Positions 1 to 8,530 of a stretch of DNA of 64,000 nt are shown piece after piece. A program made the position numbers and the translations under genes. Source of the DNA: Candidatus Kapaibacterium sp. (GTDB lineage Bacteria > Bacteroidota > Ignavibacteria > Kapaibacteriales > UBA7675); assembly GCA_028284775.1 (NCBI GenBank), contig JANQRB010000139.1:62001-126000 (forward strand), in the 5' to 3' direction. Below the pieces are notes generated by a model. It was not told the origin of the DNA, searched no databases, and worked only from the letters and a program-made list of their open reading frames with translations. Position 1 is the first letter of the stretch. Each line of letters begins with the position of its first letter.

Positions 1-3000
1 CTGCCAGAGTTTATGCCCCGGACGGGAATATAACGCAAGACTTTCAACGCGCCCATCGATATTCGGAAGTGTCAACACGACCTGATCACGGGCGGGATTC
101 GGACTCGGCCTCAATCCCTGGCTTTCCGTTATACGCGGATCAATCGGCGGAACATTGTTTAAGAGCGGACGCGAATTGACGGCACCCGGTGTCCCGCCCT
201 GCTCAACCGAAGCAAGCCAGCTCTGTGCCCGCGCGTTATCAATGGAAGCGTCGAGCAACTCAAGCGTCGGCCCGCGGCCGTCGGCGGCAGACGGCCAGGG
301 GGAGTTGTCATCATATACGAGTGAGTCGACCAAGCTACCCTGGTCGTCGTACAGTCGCAGCAATTCACCCTTTGCACTCAGGCCGAAGCCCAGATCTCCC
401 TGGATCGACGCGACCTGGGGATAGAGCTCCGCGAATGATGCCGCATCCTGACAGAGAATTAGAAATCCACGGGGGGCAATCCGGCTGCCTTGCGGCAATG
501 TGAACTGATGGCCCTCGTCGGCATCTTTAAACTGCCAGCCGCCAAGGTCAAGAGACTCATCACTGCGGTTAAACAGCTCGATCCAGTCGCCGCCGTCCAC
601 TCCCGCAGCGGAGTTGTAGTTAATCTCGTTAATGACGATGTTGCCGGGCAGGGCGAGCCGCAGGAGCTGCGCGCCCATGTCGGGACGGCTACCGTCGGGA
701 TCCGCGGCGCCCTCGGGATTGGCGGCATCGAGACAGGGAGAATTCGGCCGCAGGTCGAATTTGCCGTCGGCAGGCGCGAGTAATTGAGGGTCGCCGGAGA
801 GATTACCTTCACCCGGCGCAAGTTCGGTGTCGAGTAGAGACCAACGTAACAGGTACTGCCCGCTGCCCTCGACTTGCGCGGTTCCCTCTTTGCCGGCGGC
901 AAGGATTGAATTTTCCAGCTCTATATCGCCTCCGCCGGGCACCTGCTCCTGCTCCAGCATACGCAGGGACCACTCGTTGGCGTAGAGAGTCAGGTGCCGG
1001 CCACGGATGCGCGCTCCACCCTTGGCTTCAAGTCCTCCACCCGAAGCGCTGACGATACAATTGTATACCATCAGCTCGGAAGAATCGCTGGCCGTAATGC
1101 CGTTATCGGAAAAGTCGTGGACAACATTGTGCTCCAGCACGACTCCCTTGCCACGGTCGACATCAATGGCGTCGTCTTTACCGCCCCAGAAACGACAATA
1201 GCGGACGGCCACGTCATTAACAAATTCCAGATCGATGGCGTCGCCGCCGTCGACGGCAAAAAAGTGACAATCTTCTATCAGGGCGGTGGTCGAGCGCAGG
1301 TTGATCTGGTCGCCAAAATTGCCTTCATGAAAACGGCAGCCTACTATACCGAGCCGGCCCCCCTCGGCAGCAATACTTTGTCCGCAACCGATAAAATCGC
1401 AATGCTCGATATCGACCAGCGTTTCATGAACCGAGATTGCCGCAGGCTGCCGATCCGGTCTGCCGCCGACCGACGCCCCTTCGACCTTGCAATAACGAAG
1501 CAGCGAACGACCCTCTGATTGTTGAAACACCAGCGCGCCCCAGCGTTGATCGGCGAGCGAAGGACGCAGACGCAGCGGCGCATCCGCCTGCCCCAGCAGC
1601 TCGAGACGTCCTTCGACGTAAATGCTGCTGCCCGCGGCCATTCTGATTTCCACCCCCGCCTCGGCTCTGAGAACAGCGCCCGGCCGAATGTACACATCGC
1701 TGTTTGCCTGATACGGGCTCTCGGCCCGTCGCAACAACAGCTCGCCCTCAATTTCGGTTGGCAATTCGCTTCCGTCTGCGACGACGAATTCCAGGGGAAA
1801 GTTGGTTCCCTCGACGTAAAACTTATCGTCAACAGTCGCCTCGACGAACCAAAAGTATCTGCCGGGAGCAGGCAGCGCGGTGATCGTCAGACTGGTATCG
1901 CGCAGGCCATCGACAACGACCTTCCGATCTTCATCCTGAAAAGTTTTATCAGGACTAAAAACCAGACGGTAGCGCACCTCCTGGTCGGGCGGAGGCTGCG
2001 AATGCTGCCAATGAAACCTGATCGTATCTGTGGCTGTGAATATATCCGGCGTGTTCGCAACACGAAACGGACGCGGCCAGGTTGCAAGTTGCCGGAGCAG
2101 TATGCGCGATCGATTGGCGACAAAGTTCTTTTCATGGTCGATCTGCTCGAGCCAGTCGTCCACCGAGGCAATATTATCTTTTTCGTCTTCCTCTACGGCA
2201 TCGCGCAAGACACACACGACACTATCGATGATTGGATTAACAAATTCCGGCGTAAAAATCGTGCCGGCCAGCTCCTGCACACGGGCCTGAATTGCGTTAA
2301 AAATGGTATCGCAAATCAGCGCTCGCTCCAGAAATGGGTTGTCGTCAGTCCAGACAGACGAGGACTTATGGTAGGGGTAATGTTTGGAAAAATGACTGCC
2401 GAGCGTCACGTCCATATCCCAGGGAATCATGGTCCAGCGCCCACTGCCTTTGACATCATGATACATGTAGTAATTATGAAAATAGGTACTGCCGTTCGAG
2501 AGCAACATATTCATGGCAAGGACATTTACCATCTTGTCATAGTCAAGCCGCGTTTTGGTAAACTGCAGGTAGTCGGAATCGGACACTGTGTTAATATCGC
2601 GGATGAAGGTCCTCAGGTCATCCCAGCTTTCGTTGCTGTTGGTTTTCTTTTCCCAGTGAATGGCAAGATTATCGCTTGGGCTAAGCGAAGAGCCATCGAG
2701 CGCAGCCTTGTAAAGATTTCCTTCGGGGTCCATTCCCCGCCGTCGGAGAAAATCCTCGTCGATACGCTCCAGTTTGATATATACGCCGTAGAGCTCATCA
2801 TTGATAAACAAACGGCCATACTCGGCATCAAAACAAGGTTGGCCGGACTCACGCATCAATCGGCTGGACACGAAGTTACGGATGTAACTCAGGTCCAGAT
2901 AGTCGCTGTTAAGGTTTAGTACTTCACGGCCGTCGGCAAAGCGTTTATCCGGAAAAGTAAAACGCAGAGACTTCTTGGGTACTTTGCGCGTACCGTCGCC

Positions 3001-3219
3001 CCGAATACGCATGCGTATCTTCGTCCAGGTTTGTCCCTGGAATTCGAGTGTTGCAGGAATCTCTATTTCTTCCTCGAAATTCGCGAACATCATTGCAAGC
3101 TGACCAGGCTCGCAGTACACGCGGTACTCGCTCAGAGGGCCCGATCCCGCGGCATTGCCGACGGCAAATATGCCCGGCAGAGTCAAAGCAAGGAGAACTG
3201 CAAAGCGCAGCATACGCAT
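1..3219 (-). CDS. Secreted CotH-kinase / beta-helix / lamin-tail protein, partial at its C-terminus
   Basis: The frame is open from an ATG at 3219 to the left window edge (1073 codons, no stop), so the C-terminus is missing. A signal peptide (MRMLRFAVLLALTL...) is followed by a CotH kinase-like domain (about residues 45-360) with the characteristic RWTMIPWDMDVTLG near residue 255-268. Next come a fibronectin-like segment, a right-handed beta-helix-like region rich in repeated 'GxxLxxxxCxF' strands (about 500-790), and a lamin-tail domain (about 855-985, VINEINYNS, DWIELFN, LDLGGW). The visible end (RPSPNPARDQVVLTLPN...) starts a T9SS-type sorting domain. It lies 67 bp downstream of a second CotH protein in the same direction, so the pair is probably one operon. 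CotH-type kinases phosphorylate secreted proteins in Bacillus spores; the substrate here is unknown. The start lacks a strong ribosome binding site; ATG 3213 is an alternative. Confidence 0.85.
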   Translation of the reverse strand, partial: MRMLRFAVLLALTLPGIFAVGNAAGSGPLSEYRVYCEPGQLAMMFANFEEEIEIPATLEFQGQTWTKIRMRIRGDGTRKVPKKSLRFTFPDKRFADGREVLNLNSDYLDLSYIRNFVSSRLMRESGQPCFDAEYGRLFINDELYGVYIKLERIDEDFLRRRGMDPEGNLYKAALDGSSLSPSDNLAIHWEKKTNSNESWDDLRTFIRDINTVSDSDYLQFTKTRLDYDKMVNVLAMNMLLSNGSTYFHNYYMYHDVKGSGRWTMIPWDMDVTLGSHFSKHYPYHKSSSVWTDDNPFLERALICDTIFNAIQARVQELAGTIFTPEFVNPIIDSVVCVLRDAVEEDEKDNIASVDDWLEQIDHEKNFVANRSRILLRQLATWPRPFRVANTPDIFTATDTIRFHWQHSQPPPDQEVRYRLVFSPDKTFQDEDRKVVVDGLRDTSLTITALPAPGRYFWFVEATVDDKFYVEGTNFPLEFVVADGSELPTEIEGELLLRRAESPYQANSDVYIRPGAVLRAEAGVEIRMAAGSSIYVEGRLELLGQADAPLRLRPSLADQRWGALVFQQSEGRSLLRYCKVEGASVGGRPDRQPAAISVHETLVDIEHCDFIGCGQSIAAEGGRLGIVGCRFHEGNFGDQINLRSTTALIEDCHFFAVDGGDAIDLEFVNDVAVRYCRFWGGKDDAIDVDRGKGVVLEHNVVHDFSDNGITASDSSELMVYNCIVSASGGGLEAKGGARIRGRHLTLYANEWSLRMLEQEQVPGGGDIELENSILAAGKEGTAQVEGSGQYLLRWSLLDTELAPGEGNLSGDPQLLAPADGKFDLRPNSPCLDAANPEGAADPDGSRPDMGAQLLRLALPGNIVINEINYNSAAGVDGGDWIELFNRSDESLDLGGWQFKDADEGHQFTLPQGSRIAPRGFLILCQDAASFAELYPQVASIQGDLGFGLSAKGELLRLYDDQGSLVDSLVYDDNSPWPSAADGRGPTLELLDASIDNARAQSWLASVEQGGTPGAVNSRPLLNNVPPIDPRITESQGLRPSPNPARDQVVLTLPNIDGRVESLALYSRPGHKLWQ

Positions 3220-3286
3220 CAAGGTAATAATGACTGTTTGGTTTGAAGCATCAAGTTACACTAGCCTGCCTGCAAATCAAACGGTT

Positions 3287-6200
3287 TCAGGGGTGAATAA
3301 TCAACTGAAAGGCGCCCCGAATGGAGTTGGATCGGCTGCTTTCCCGGAGCAAGCAGTGATAAATCCCCGTTGGAAGACTCTCCGCGGCAAATTGGAGAGT
3401 ATGAAGTCCCGGAACTAGAAATTGTCGTTCGGCAATATTGGCGACCGGCCTGCCAAGATTATCCACGAGCTCCACGCGCAAGGCTGTCGGTCTTGTGAGC
3501 GTAAAAGATAGCAAAAAAGGACCGCGGCCCGGATTAGGTTGTATGCTAAAATTTCGGATGACGACCCTCTCACGATCGGCGGTGTCCGAAGCGCGATCGG
3601 TTGGAGCGAGCGGTGATCCGCCGTCAAGCGCTGAAGCCCGCCAGCTCCGGGCCTCGGTATTATCCAGTTTGGGATCGATCAACTCAAGGCTGGCGCCCAG
3701 GCCATTCGCCTCGGCGGGCCACGGCGCGCTTACGCGGTAGGGGACGCTATCCACCAGACTTCCCTGGCTGTCGAACAGCCGAATATCATCGCCGGAAGCC
3801 GAGCCGAAGCCGAAGGGAATATCACCGATAATGGCAGTCTGATCGGGGTGATACTGTCGGAATGCGGTGCGCTCACGACACAAGAGCAGATAGTCGCCCG
3901 CCGGCAGGCGTGTACCGGAAGGAATCGTAAAAATGTGATCCGCGGCGTTGACGGCGTCACGTAATGTCCAGCCGCCAAGGTCGACGGCGGAAGAACCGCA
4001 GTTAAACAATTCAACCCAGTCTCTTGTAGGTCGTTCAGGTGCGGCGTTGTACATTATCTCATTTATCACAACCTGCGGTCCGCGCCATTCGAGCAAGGCG
4101 GTAAAGCAGGTGTCGCCCTGAATCGTCACACTCAGCTCGGAGTCCCCGGCTTCGATATCCTGCCAGCCCACAAAGGCATAGCCGGGCCTGGGCTTAACAC
4201 GGATACTGATCGGCACATCCTGAAAATATATACCGGTCCAGGGCGCTTTAATATTTTCAAGCGTGCTGATCTCGTAACGCAGGCCCTCCGGCAGATTGCT
4301 CTTGAGTTGAATTTTGGCTTCGCCGCCCAGGTCGAACTGTTTAACATAATGAAAGCGCAGCCAGGCAATGCGTTCCAGCGTATAGTCCTTAATTTTCTGA
4401 ACATTGCTTTCCCAGTCGTACAGGGTATCCCAGCGTTCCTGCTGTCGCGTTATCGCCGGCCGCAGCATTGCCGCCACGCTGTCGATCACAGAATGCGCGT
4501 GGACGGCATGCAGATTTGTGTTGAGATGGTCGGCCATCCGGTTGATAAAATCGTAGCGAAATTTGTTATCACGAATCAAACTACGAAACAGGTAGGTGGA
4601 CCAAAGCGGATTTGCAAAGCTCGTCTGCACAGGCGAAGCAAGTCGATCGAAAGTATTGTTGGAGACTTCTTTGCCATAGCCCAGGCCGGCATCGGTATCG
4701 AAGACCAACCAGCGCCAACGGCTGCCGGGAGCATCGCTCTTCCAGTAGCGCGAATTGTTGCCCGGCCAGTCCTGGTTGTCCGTATAAATTTCGATGCTGT
4801 AGTAGTCGATAAAATTGGCCACATCGATATGACGTTCCGCGAGCTCTCGTTGCAATTCCGGCTGATCATCGAACAAACGCATCGTATCGAGGAACAACAT
4901 GTAGTCACGGCAGCTACCCCGACGAATATTCGAATTCTGTTCCAGAATCGAGACCGATGCCGGATCGAGATCGTGATTCGCCGCCAAATAATACTGGTCG
5001 ATACGCTCACGCAGGTTATGAATACCCCAATATTCGCCATTCAGAAAGACTTCGGTGGGACGATAGGCCATCACATCGAGGCCCATGGATTGGGCAAGGA
5101 TCGCCGTCAGAGCGTCGCGCATGAATGCATAGGGCCAATCCTGGCCGGCATTGCGAAGTAAAAAGCGTCGGAAAGAATTGATGGCTTTGTCGGGAAACAA
5201 TTGGTAGTCAAAGTTGGCCGGACCGTAATTACCGCGGGCATAAAGACGCAGCGATTTTTGCGGGCTCAGGCGGCTGCCTACACCGTGAAGGCGCACACCG
5301 GCATCCTGGGCAAAGGCCAGACGGCCATCGATTTCCCAGAACTCGATGTGCACGGGGCGTTCCCAGTCACGCCAGAAATTGGCGCCGAAATATGGAAAAT
5401 CGGGCGAAGCATTAGGACCTTTGATGTAAATCCCCCTGTCTTCGTCGAAAAAATTCTTTGGGTCGGTGGCTAACGCAACAACCGGCAGATCCTGTCGATG
5501 TCCCAGGAGATAGGTATGACTGACGATCCTGCCGGGCAGCCGTGCTTTGCTGTAGGCACGCGCGCGAACAACGGTATTGCGGCTGATGCTGAGGGACTTG
5601 CCGGATGCCAATGTGGCGTTTGTATCCGGTTCCGCACCGTCGGTGGTATAGAAAACGCGCGTATCATCGTCCGGCGACAGAATTTCCAAAGTAAGCTTCT
5701 CATCGTACAAACCGCCCGCTTGGGAAAAGAGGGGCGCGGCGGACAAGGCAGGCTCCCCCACCTGATTCGGTCGGCCGGGGCTTGGCAGCTCGCTGTATCC
5801 CAGCTTGGCGGCGGCGTCCTGGAGGCGACCAAACGAAAGCCCCGCCCGCAAACCGCTATAGGCAAGTGAATCCAACAGATTTCCTGCGGGATCCCACAGA
5901 TAGACCGTTTCACGCGACTGGCTGAGCTTAAAATCGCAGTGCAGCTCGCGAGAGGCGAATCCTCTTCCCGGCTGGTCGGACTCAAAGGTCTGCGCGGTGA
6001 GCTGATCAAAGGACAGCTTCTGGTCGTTCAGGATCAGGTCGGAAAAGGAAGCCCGGCTGACAATATTCTGATCGCCGCTGCTGACGGCCAGCCCCACAAA
6101 GAAGCGTCCCGCGCTGGCTTTGAATGCCGCCGAATCGACCTGACGCCAACAATATGAATCGTGAGAAATGAAGGCGCGCAGGGTGTCCTTGGCGTAAAGC

Positions 6201-6832
6201 AGGCGCAGCCAGCTCCAGGGCAGACGCGCTTTGTCAAGCGCTATTCTTCTTCGACCGTTTTGCCCGCTTTCCGCGCGGTGAAGAAAACGAAAATTGTCGT
6301 TATCGCGACTAAAAATGGCGGTATAGGAACTTGATGCCGTCAGAGCGTCCCGCAGCATCAGGCCGGCACGCGAGCGCTCGTCCCGGTCCCGCAGAGAATG
6401 GACCCGCACCCGGACGTCGAATTCGCCATTGACTTCCAGATATTCAAAATGGAAACCGTCGCGACCTGACCACTCCCATATGCCCCCGCCACCGGCCTCG
6501 ATGATGTACTTGTCCGATTGAACGCGATCTTTACCGGATGCCCAGATGGGAAGATATCCTCCCGCCGCAATCACCGTGTCCGGCAATTCCCAGGCGGATA
6601 GCCAATCCGGCCGATCCGAAAGACGATAGCCCTTCAGGTTGAGCGCTTCGGAATGCGCATTGAAAAGCTCGAGCCAATCGGAATCGTCGTGATCCTCGTC
6701 GAGATAGTTGGGGCTGCCGACCGCCGCAAGTTCGTTGAGTCTGAGACCGGTTTGGGCCTGAAGCGAATAAAAAGGAATGAATACAACTACAACAAGCAGG
6801 ATGACATTGAAGCCGGGGGATAGTTGCCTCAT
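3287..6832 (-). CDS. Secreted CotH-kinase family protein with two lamin-tail domains and T9SS sorting domain
   Basis: A 1181-residue exported protein. In order: signal peptide (about 1-26, ending SLQAQ); lamin-tail domain (about 30-110); a concanavalin-like sandwich (about 110-270, FHFEYLEVNGEFDVRVRV); a chitobiase C-terminal/FN3-like segment (about 370-445, VFYTTDGAEPDTN); CotH kinase domain (about 448-860) with RWRWLVFDTDAGLGYG near 705-720; a second lamin-tail domain (about 915-1025, VVINEIMYNA, DWVELFNCG, VDLGGW); and a C-terminal T9SS type A-like domain (about 1100-1181, FSIQPNPGRGPF to GIYHCLLRE). It is divergent from the PHP gene and likely leads a two-gene operon with the truncated CotH protein downstream. 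The sorting domain predicts export by the PorU/PorV machinery encoded at 21012-26150. Kinase activity is inferred from the family only. Confidence 0.92.
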   Translation of the reverse strand: MRQLSPGFNVILLVVVVFIPFYSLQAQTGLRLNELAAVGSPNYLDEDHDDSDWLELFNAHSEALNLKGYRLSDRPDWLSAWELPDTVIAAGGYLPIWASGKDRVQSDKYIIEAGGGGIWEWSGRDGFHFEYLEVNGEFDVRVRVHSLRDRDERSRAGLMLRDALTASSSYTAIFSRDNDNFRFLHRAESGQNGRRRIALDKARLPWSWLRLLYAKDTLRAFISHDSYCWRQVDSAAFKASAGRFFVGLAVSSGDQNIVSRASFSDLILNDQKLSFDQLTAQTFESDQPGRGFASRELHCDFKLSQSRETVYLWDPAGNLLDSLAYSGLRAGLSFGRLQDAAAKLGYSELPSPGRPNQVGEPALSAAPLFSQAGGLYDEKLTLEILSPDDDTRVFYTTDGAEPDTNATLASGKSLSISRNTVVRARAYSKARLPGRIVSHTYLLGHRQDLPVVALATDPKNFFDEDRGIYIKGPNASPDFPYFGANFWRDWERPVHIEFWEIDGRLAFAQDAGVRLHGVGSRLSPQKSLRLYARGNYGPANFDYQLFPDKAINSFRRFLLRNAGQDWPYAFMRDALTAILAQSMGLDVMAYRPTEVFLNGEYWGIHNLRERIDQYYLAANHDLDPASVSILEQNSNIRRGSCRDYMLFLDTMRLFDDQPELQRELAERHIDVANFIDYYSIEIYTDNQDWPGNNSRYWKSDAPGSRWRWLVFDTDAGLGYGKEVSNNTFDRLASPVQTSFANPLWSTYLFRSLIRDNKFRYDFINRMADHLNTNLHAVHAHSVIDSVAAMLRPAITRQQERWDTLYDWESNVQKIKDYTLERIAWLRFHYVKQFDLGGEAKIQLKSNLPEGLRYEISTLENIKAPWTGIYFQDVPISIRVKPRPGYAFVGWQDIEAGDSELSVTIQGDTCFTALLEWRGPQVVINEIMYNAAPERPTRDWVELFNCGSSAVDLGGWTLRDAVNAADHIFTIPSGTRLPAGDYLLLCRERTAFRQYHPDQTAIIGDIPFGFGSASGDDIRLFDSQGSLVDSVPYRVSAPWPAEANGLGASLELIDPKLDNTEARSWRASALDGGSPLAPTDRASDTADRERVVIRNFSIQPNPGRGPFLLSFTLTRPTALRVELVDNLGRPVANIAERQFLVPGLHTLQFAAESLPTGIYHCLLRESSRSNSIRGAFQLIIHP

Positions 6833-6974
6833 ATGGGGAAAGCCGGATTTGAAGATGAGCGCGCAGTCGGGAGAAGAATCCGGCCAATTTACATTCTGCA
6901 GCCCTCACAGTGCAAGGATTTTAGCGGTACCTGCGCTTGCAATAAAATCCAGTGTTATCCCTTTGTGTAGCACT

Positions 6975-7826
6975 ATGAATTTGAATAAGGGCGGAAGGGC
7001 AGGAGAACAGGCGGATTTGCACGTCCATTCGACCTTCTCGGATGGGGCTCTGGCACCGGCGGATTTGATCGCCAAAGCCGTTGAATGTGGTCTGCAGGCT
7101 CTGGCGATTACGGACCACGACACGACAGAGGGCGTACGAGAGGCACTTACCATCAAGGGCAATGCGCCGCTGGAAATCGTACCGGGCATCGAAATTTCCT
7201 GTCGCGAAGGGTCCAGCGAATTTCACCTGCTGGGGTATTTCATCGATATCGACAATCCTTACCTGCAGCGCTATGTGCGTTTTTGCGAAGGAGCGCGGCT
7301 GCAGCGAATCCAGCGAATCGTGGGTCAGCTCAATGGCTTGAATATCCCGATCACCGAACAGCAGGTGCTGGATCAGTCGGGCGGCGGTATTGCGGGACGC
7401 CTGCACGTGGCGCAGGTACTTGTGGCCGAAGGATACGCGCGCACTGTCAAAGGCGCTTTCAACCACTATCTGGGCGAAAGCGCACCGGCATTCAGCGGTA
7501 AGTGGGAGTTTGCGGTGGCTGATGCGATCAAGCTGATTAAGCTGAGCGGCGGTGCGGCGGTGCTGGCGCATCCGGGCAAAATGGTAAGCTCGAAACGGCT
7601 GTACATGATGATCCGCGCCGGGCTTGACGGCATCGAGGTCGTCCACCCAAGTCACAACCGTCGGATGCAGCAGCATTACAGCTCGCTGGCGGCGCGTTAT
7701 CGTCTGCTGACGACCGGCGGTTCGGACTTTCACGGCAACCGAGCCTTTGACGAAAGCAACTTTGGCAGACTGACGGTGCCCTATCAATCGGTTGTACAGC
7801 TTCAAGAGGCTGCAAAAAAGGAATAA
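6975..7826 (+). CDS. PHP-domain phosphoesterase (RNase AM / nucleoside 3',5'-bisphosphate phosphatase family)
   Basis: A 283-residue protein with the metal-binding PHP motifs in order: DLHVHSTFSDG (about 14-24), TDHDT (about 46-50), PGIEIS (about 70-75), LAHPGK (about 200-205) and GGSDFHG near 255. The family hydrolyses 3',5'-nucleoside bisphosphates and, in the YciV/RNase AM branch, trims 5' ends of small RNAs; which one applies cannot be decided here. The frame extends upstream to 6777, but that stretch overlaps the start of the divergent CotH gene and its promoter region, so ATG 6975 is chosen because the PHP fold begins right after it. It is followed by ribH after 114 bp. Confidence 0.88.
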   Translation: MNLNKGGRAGEQADLHVHSTFSDGALAPADLIAKAVECGLQALAITDHDTTEGVREALTIKGNAPLEIVPGIEISCREGSSEFHLLGYFIDIDNPYLQRYVRFCEGARLQRIQRIVGQLNGLNIPITEQQVLDQSGGGIAGRLHVAQVLVAEGYARTVKGAFNHYLGESAPAFSGKWEFAVADAIKLIKLSGGAAVLAHPGKMVSSKRLYMMIRAGLDGIEVVHPSHNRRMQQHYSSLAARYRLLTTGGSDFHGNRAFDESNFGRLTVPYQSVVQLQEAAKKE

Positions 7827-7834
7827 AAATTTCT

Positions 7835-7866
7835 ATTGCAGCTCTCGCAATCCTCCCCTAATTTTC
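7835..7866 (+). promoter_or_regulatory. Possible Bacteroidota-type promoter for ribH
   Basis: ATTG (7835-7838), 20-nt spacer, TAATTTTC (7859-7866). Each half differs by one base from the TTTG / TAnnTTTG pattern. It would start transcription about 65 nt before ribH. Found by eye only. Confidence 0.35.
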
Positions 7867-7940
7867 GCTCTTGAATTCAGATTGCCCTGAAAACTGCATA
7901 AATACACACGCATTCTCCTAACCCGGAACAACGGTTTTGT

Positions 7941-8417
7941 ATGCCCAGGATAATTGAAGGTCAGTTCGACGCCGCTAGTAATGCATTCGCTATCGTTGTT
8001 TCGCGGTGGAACAGCTTTGTAGTGGACAAGTTGCTGGAAGGCGCGCTTGACGGTCTGCGGCGGCATGGCGTTGCCGAAGAGAACATCACGGTCGCCTATT
8101 GCCCCGGCAGCTTCGAACTTCCGCTGGTAGTGCGCAAGCTGGCGGACAGCGGTCGCTACGGAGCCGTTATCGCCCTCGGAGCTGTCATTCGTGGCGCAAC
8201 GCCGCATTTTGACTACGTAGCATCCGAGGTTGCCAAGGGTGTGAGTGCGGCGGCGAATGCCAGTAAAGTGCCTTGTATTTTTGGCGTTTTGACGACCGAC
8301 ACAATCGAACAGGCTATCGAGCGGTCGGGCAGCAAAGCGGGCAACAAAGGCTATGAGGCGGCAATGGTGGCAATCGAAATGACATCGCTGCTCGGTAACA
8401 TCGACAAGCTCGACTGA
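7941..8417 (+). CDS. ribH: 6,7-dimethyl-8-ribityllumazine synthase
   Basis: A 158-residue protein of typical length for lumazine synthase, the penultimate enzyme of riboflavin synthesis, which condenses 5-amino-6-ribitylaminouracil with 3,4-dihydroxy-2-butanone 4-phosphate and assembles into pentamers or capsids. Visible signatures: the N-terminal strand FAIVVSRWNSFV (about 16-27), PGSFELP (about 53-59), the loop GAVIRGATPHFDYVA with the catalytic His (about 83-97), and FGVLTTDTIEQA followed by GNKGYEAA. No other rib genes are near and no FMN riboswitch was recognised upstream, so the pathway genes are dispersed. Confidence 0.97.
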   Translation: MPRIIEGQFDAASNAFAIVVSRWNSFVVDKLLEGALDGLRRHGVAEENITVAYCPGSFELPLVVRKLADSGRYGAVIALGAVIRGATPHFDYVASEVAKGVSAAANASKVPCIFGVLTTDTIEQAIERSGSKAGNKGYEAAMVAIEMTSLLGNIDKLD

Positions 8418-8530
8418 CGATGCGTGCAAGGGATGTAATCATCTTCTACAAAACGGGGACGCCTATCGGCACAGGAGCTACGCTATAGCTGACTAAAATG
8501 CAGTTTGTCAATTTGCAGAGAGATTCCTGT

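Noticed and set aside
1519..2919. A 466-codon plus-strand open frame
   Set aside because: It is the antisense shadow of the CotH/beta-helix gene at 1-3219, which has clear domains.
4307..5161. A 284-codon plus-strand open frame
   Set aside because: Antisense to the second CotH gene; no family features.
7827..7940. FMN riboswitch upstream of ribH
   Set aside because: The leader is short and shows none of the conserved FMN-aptamer blocks.
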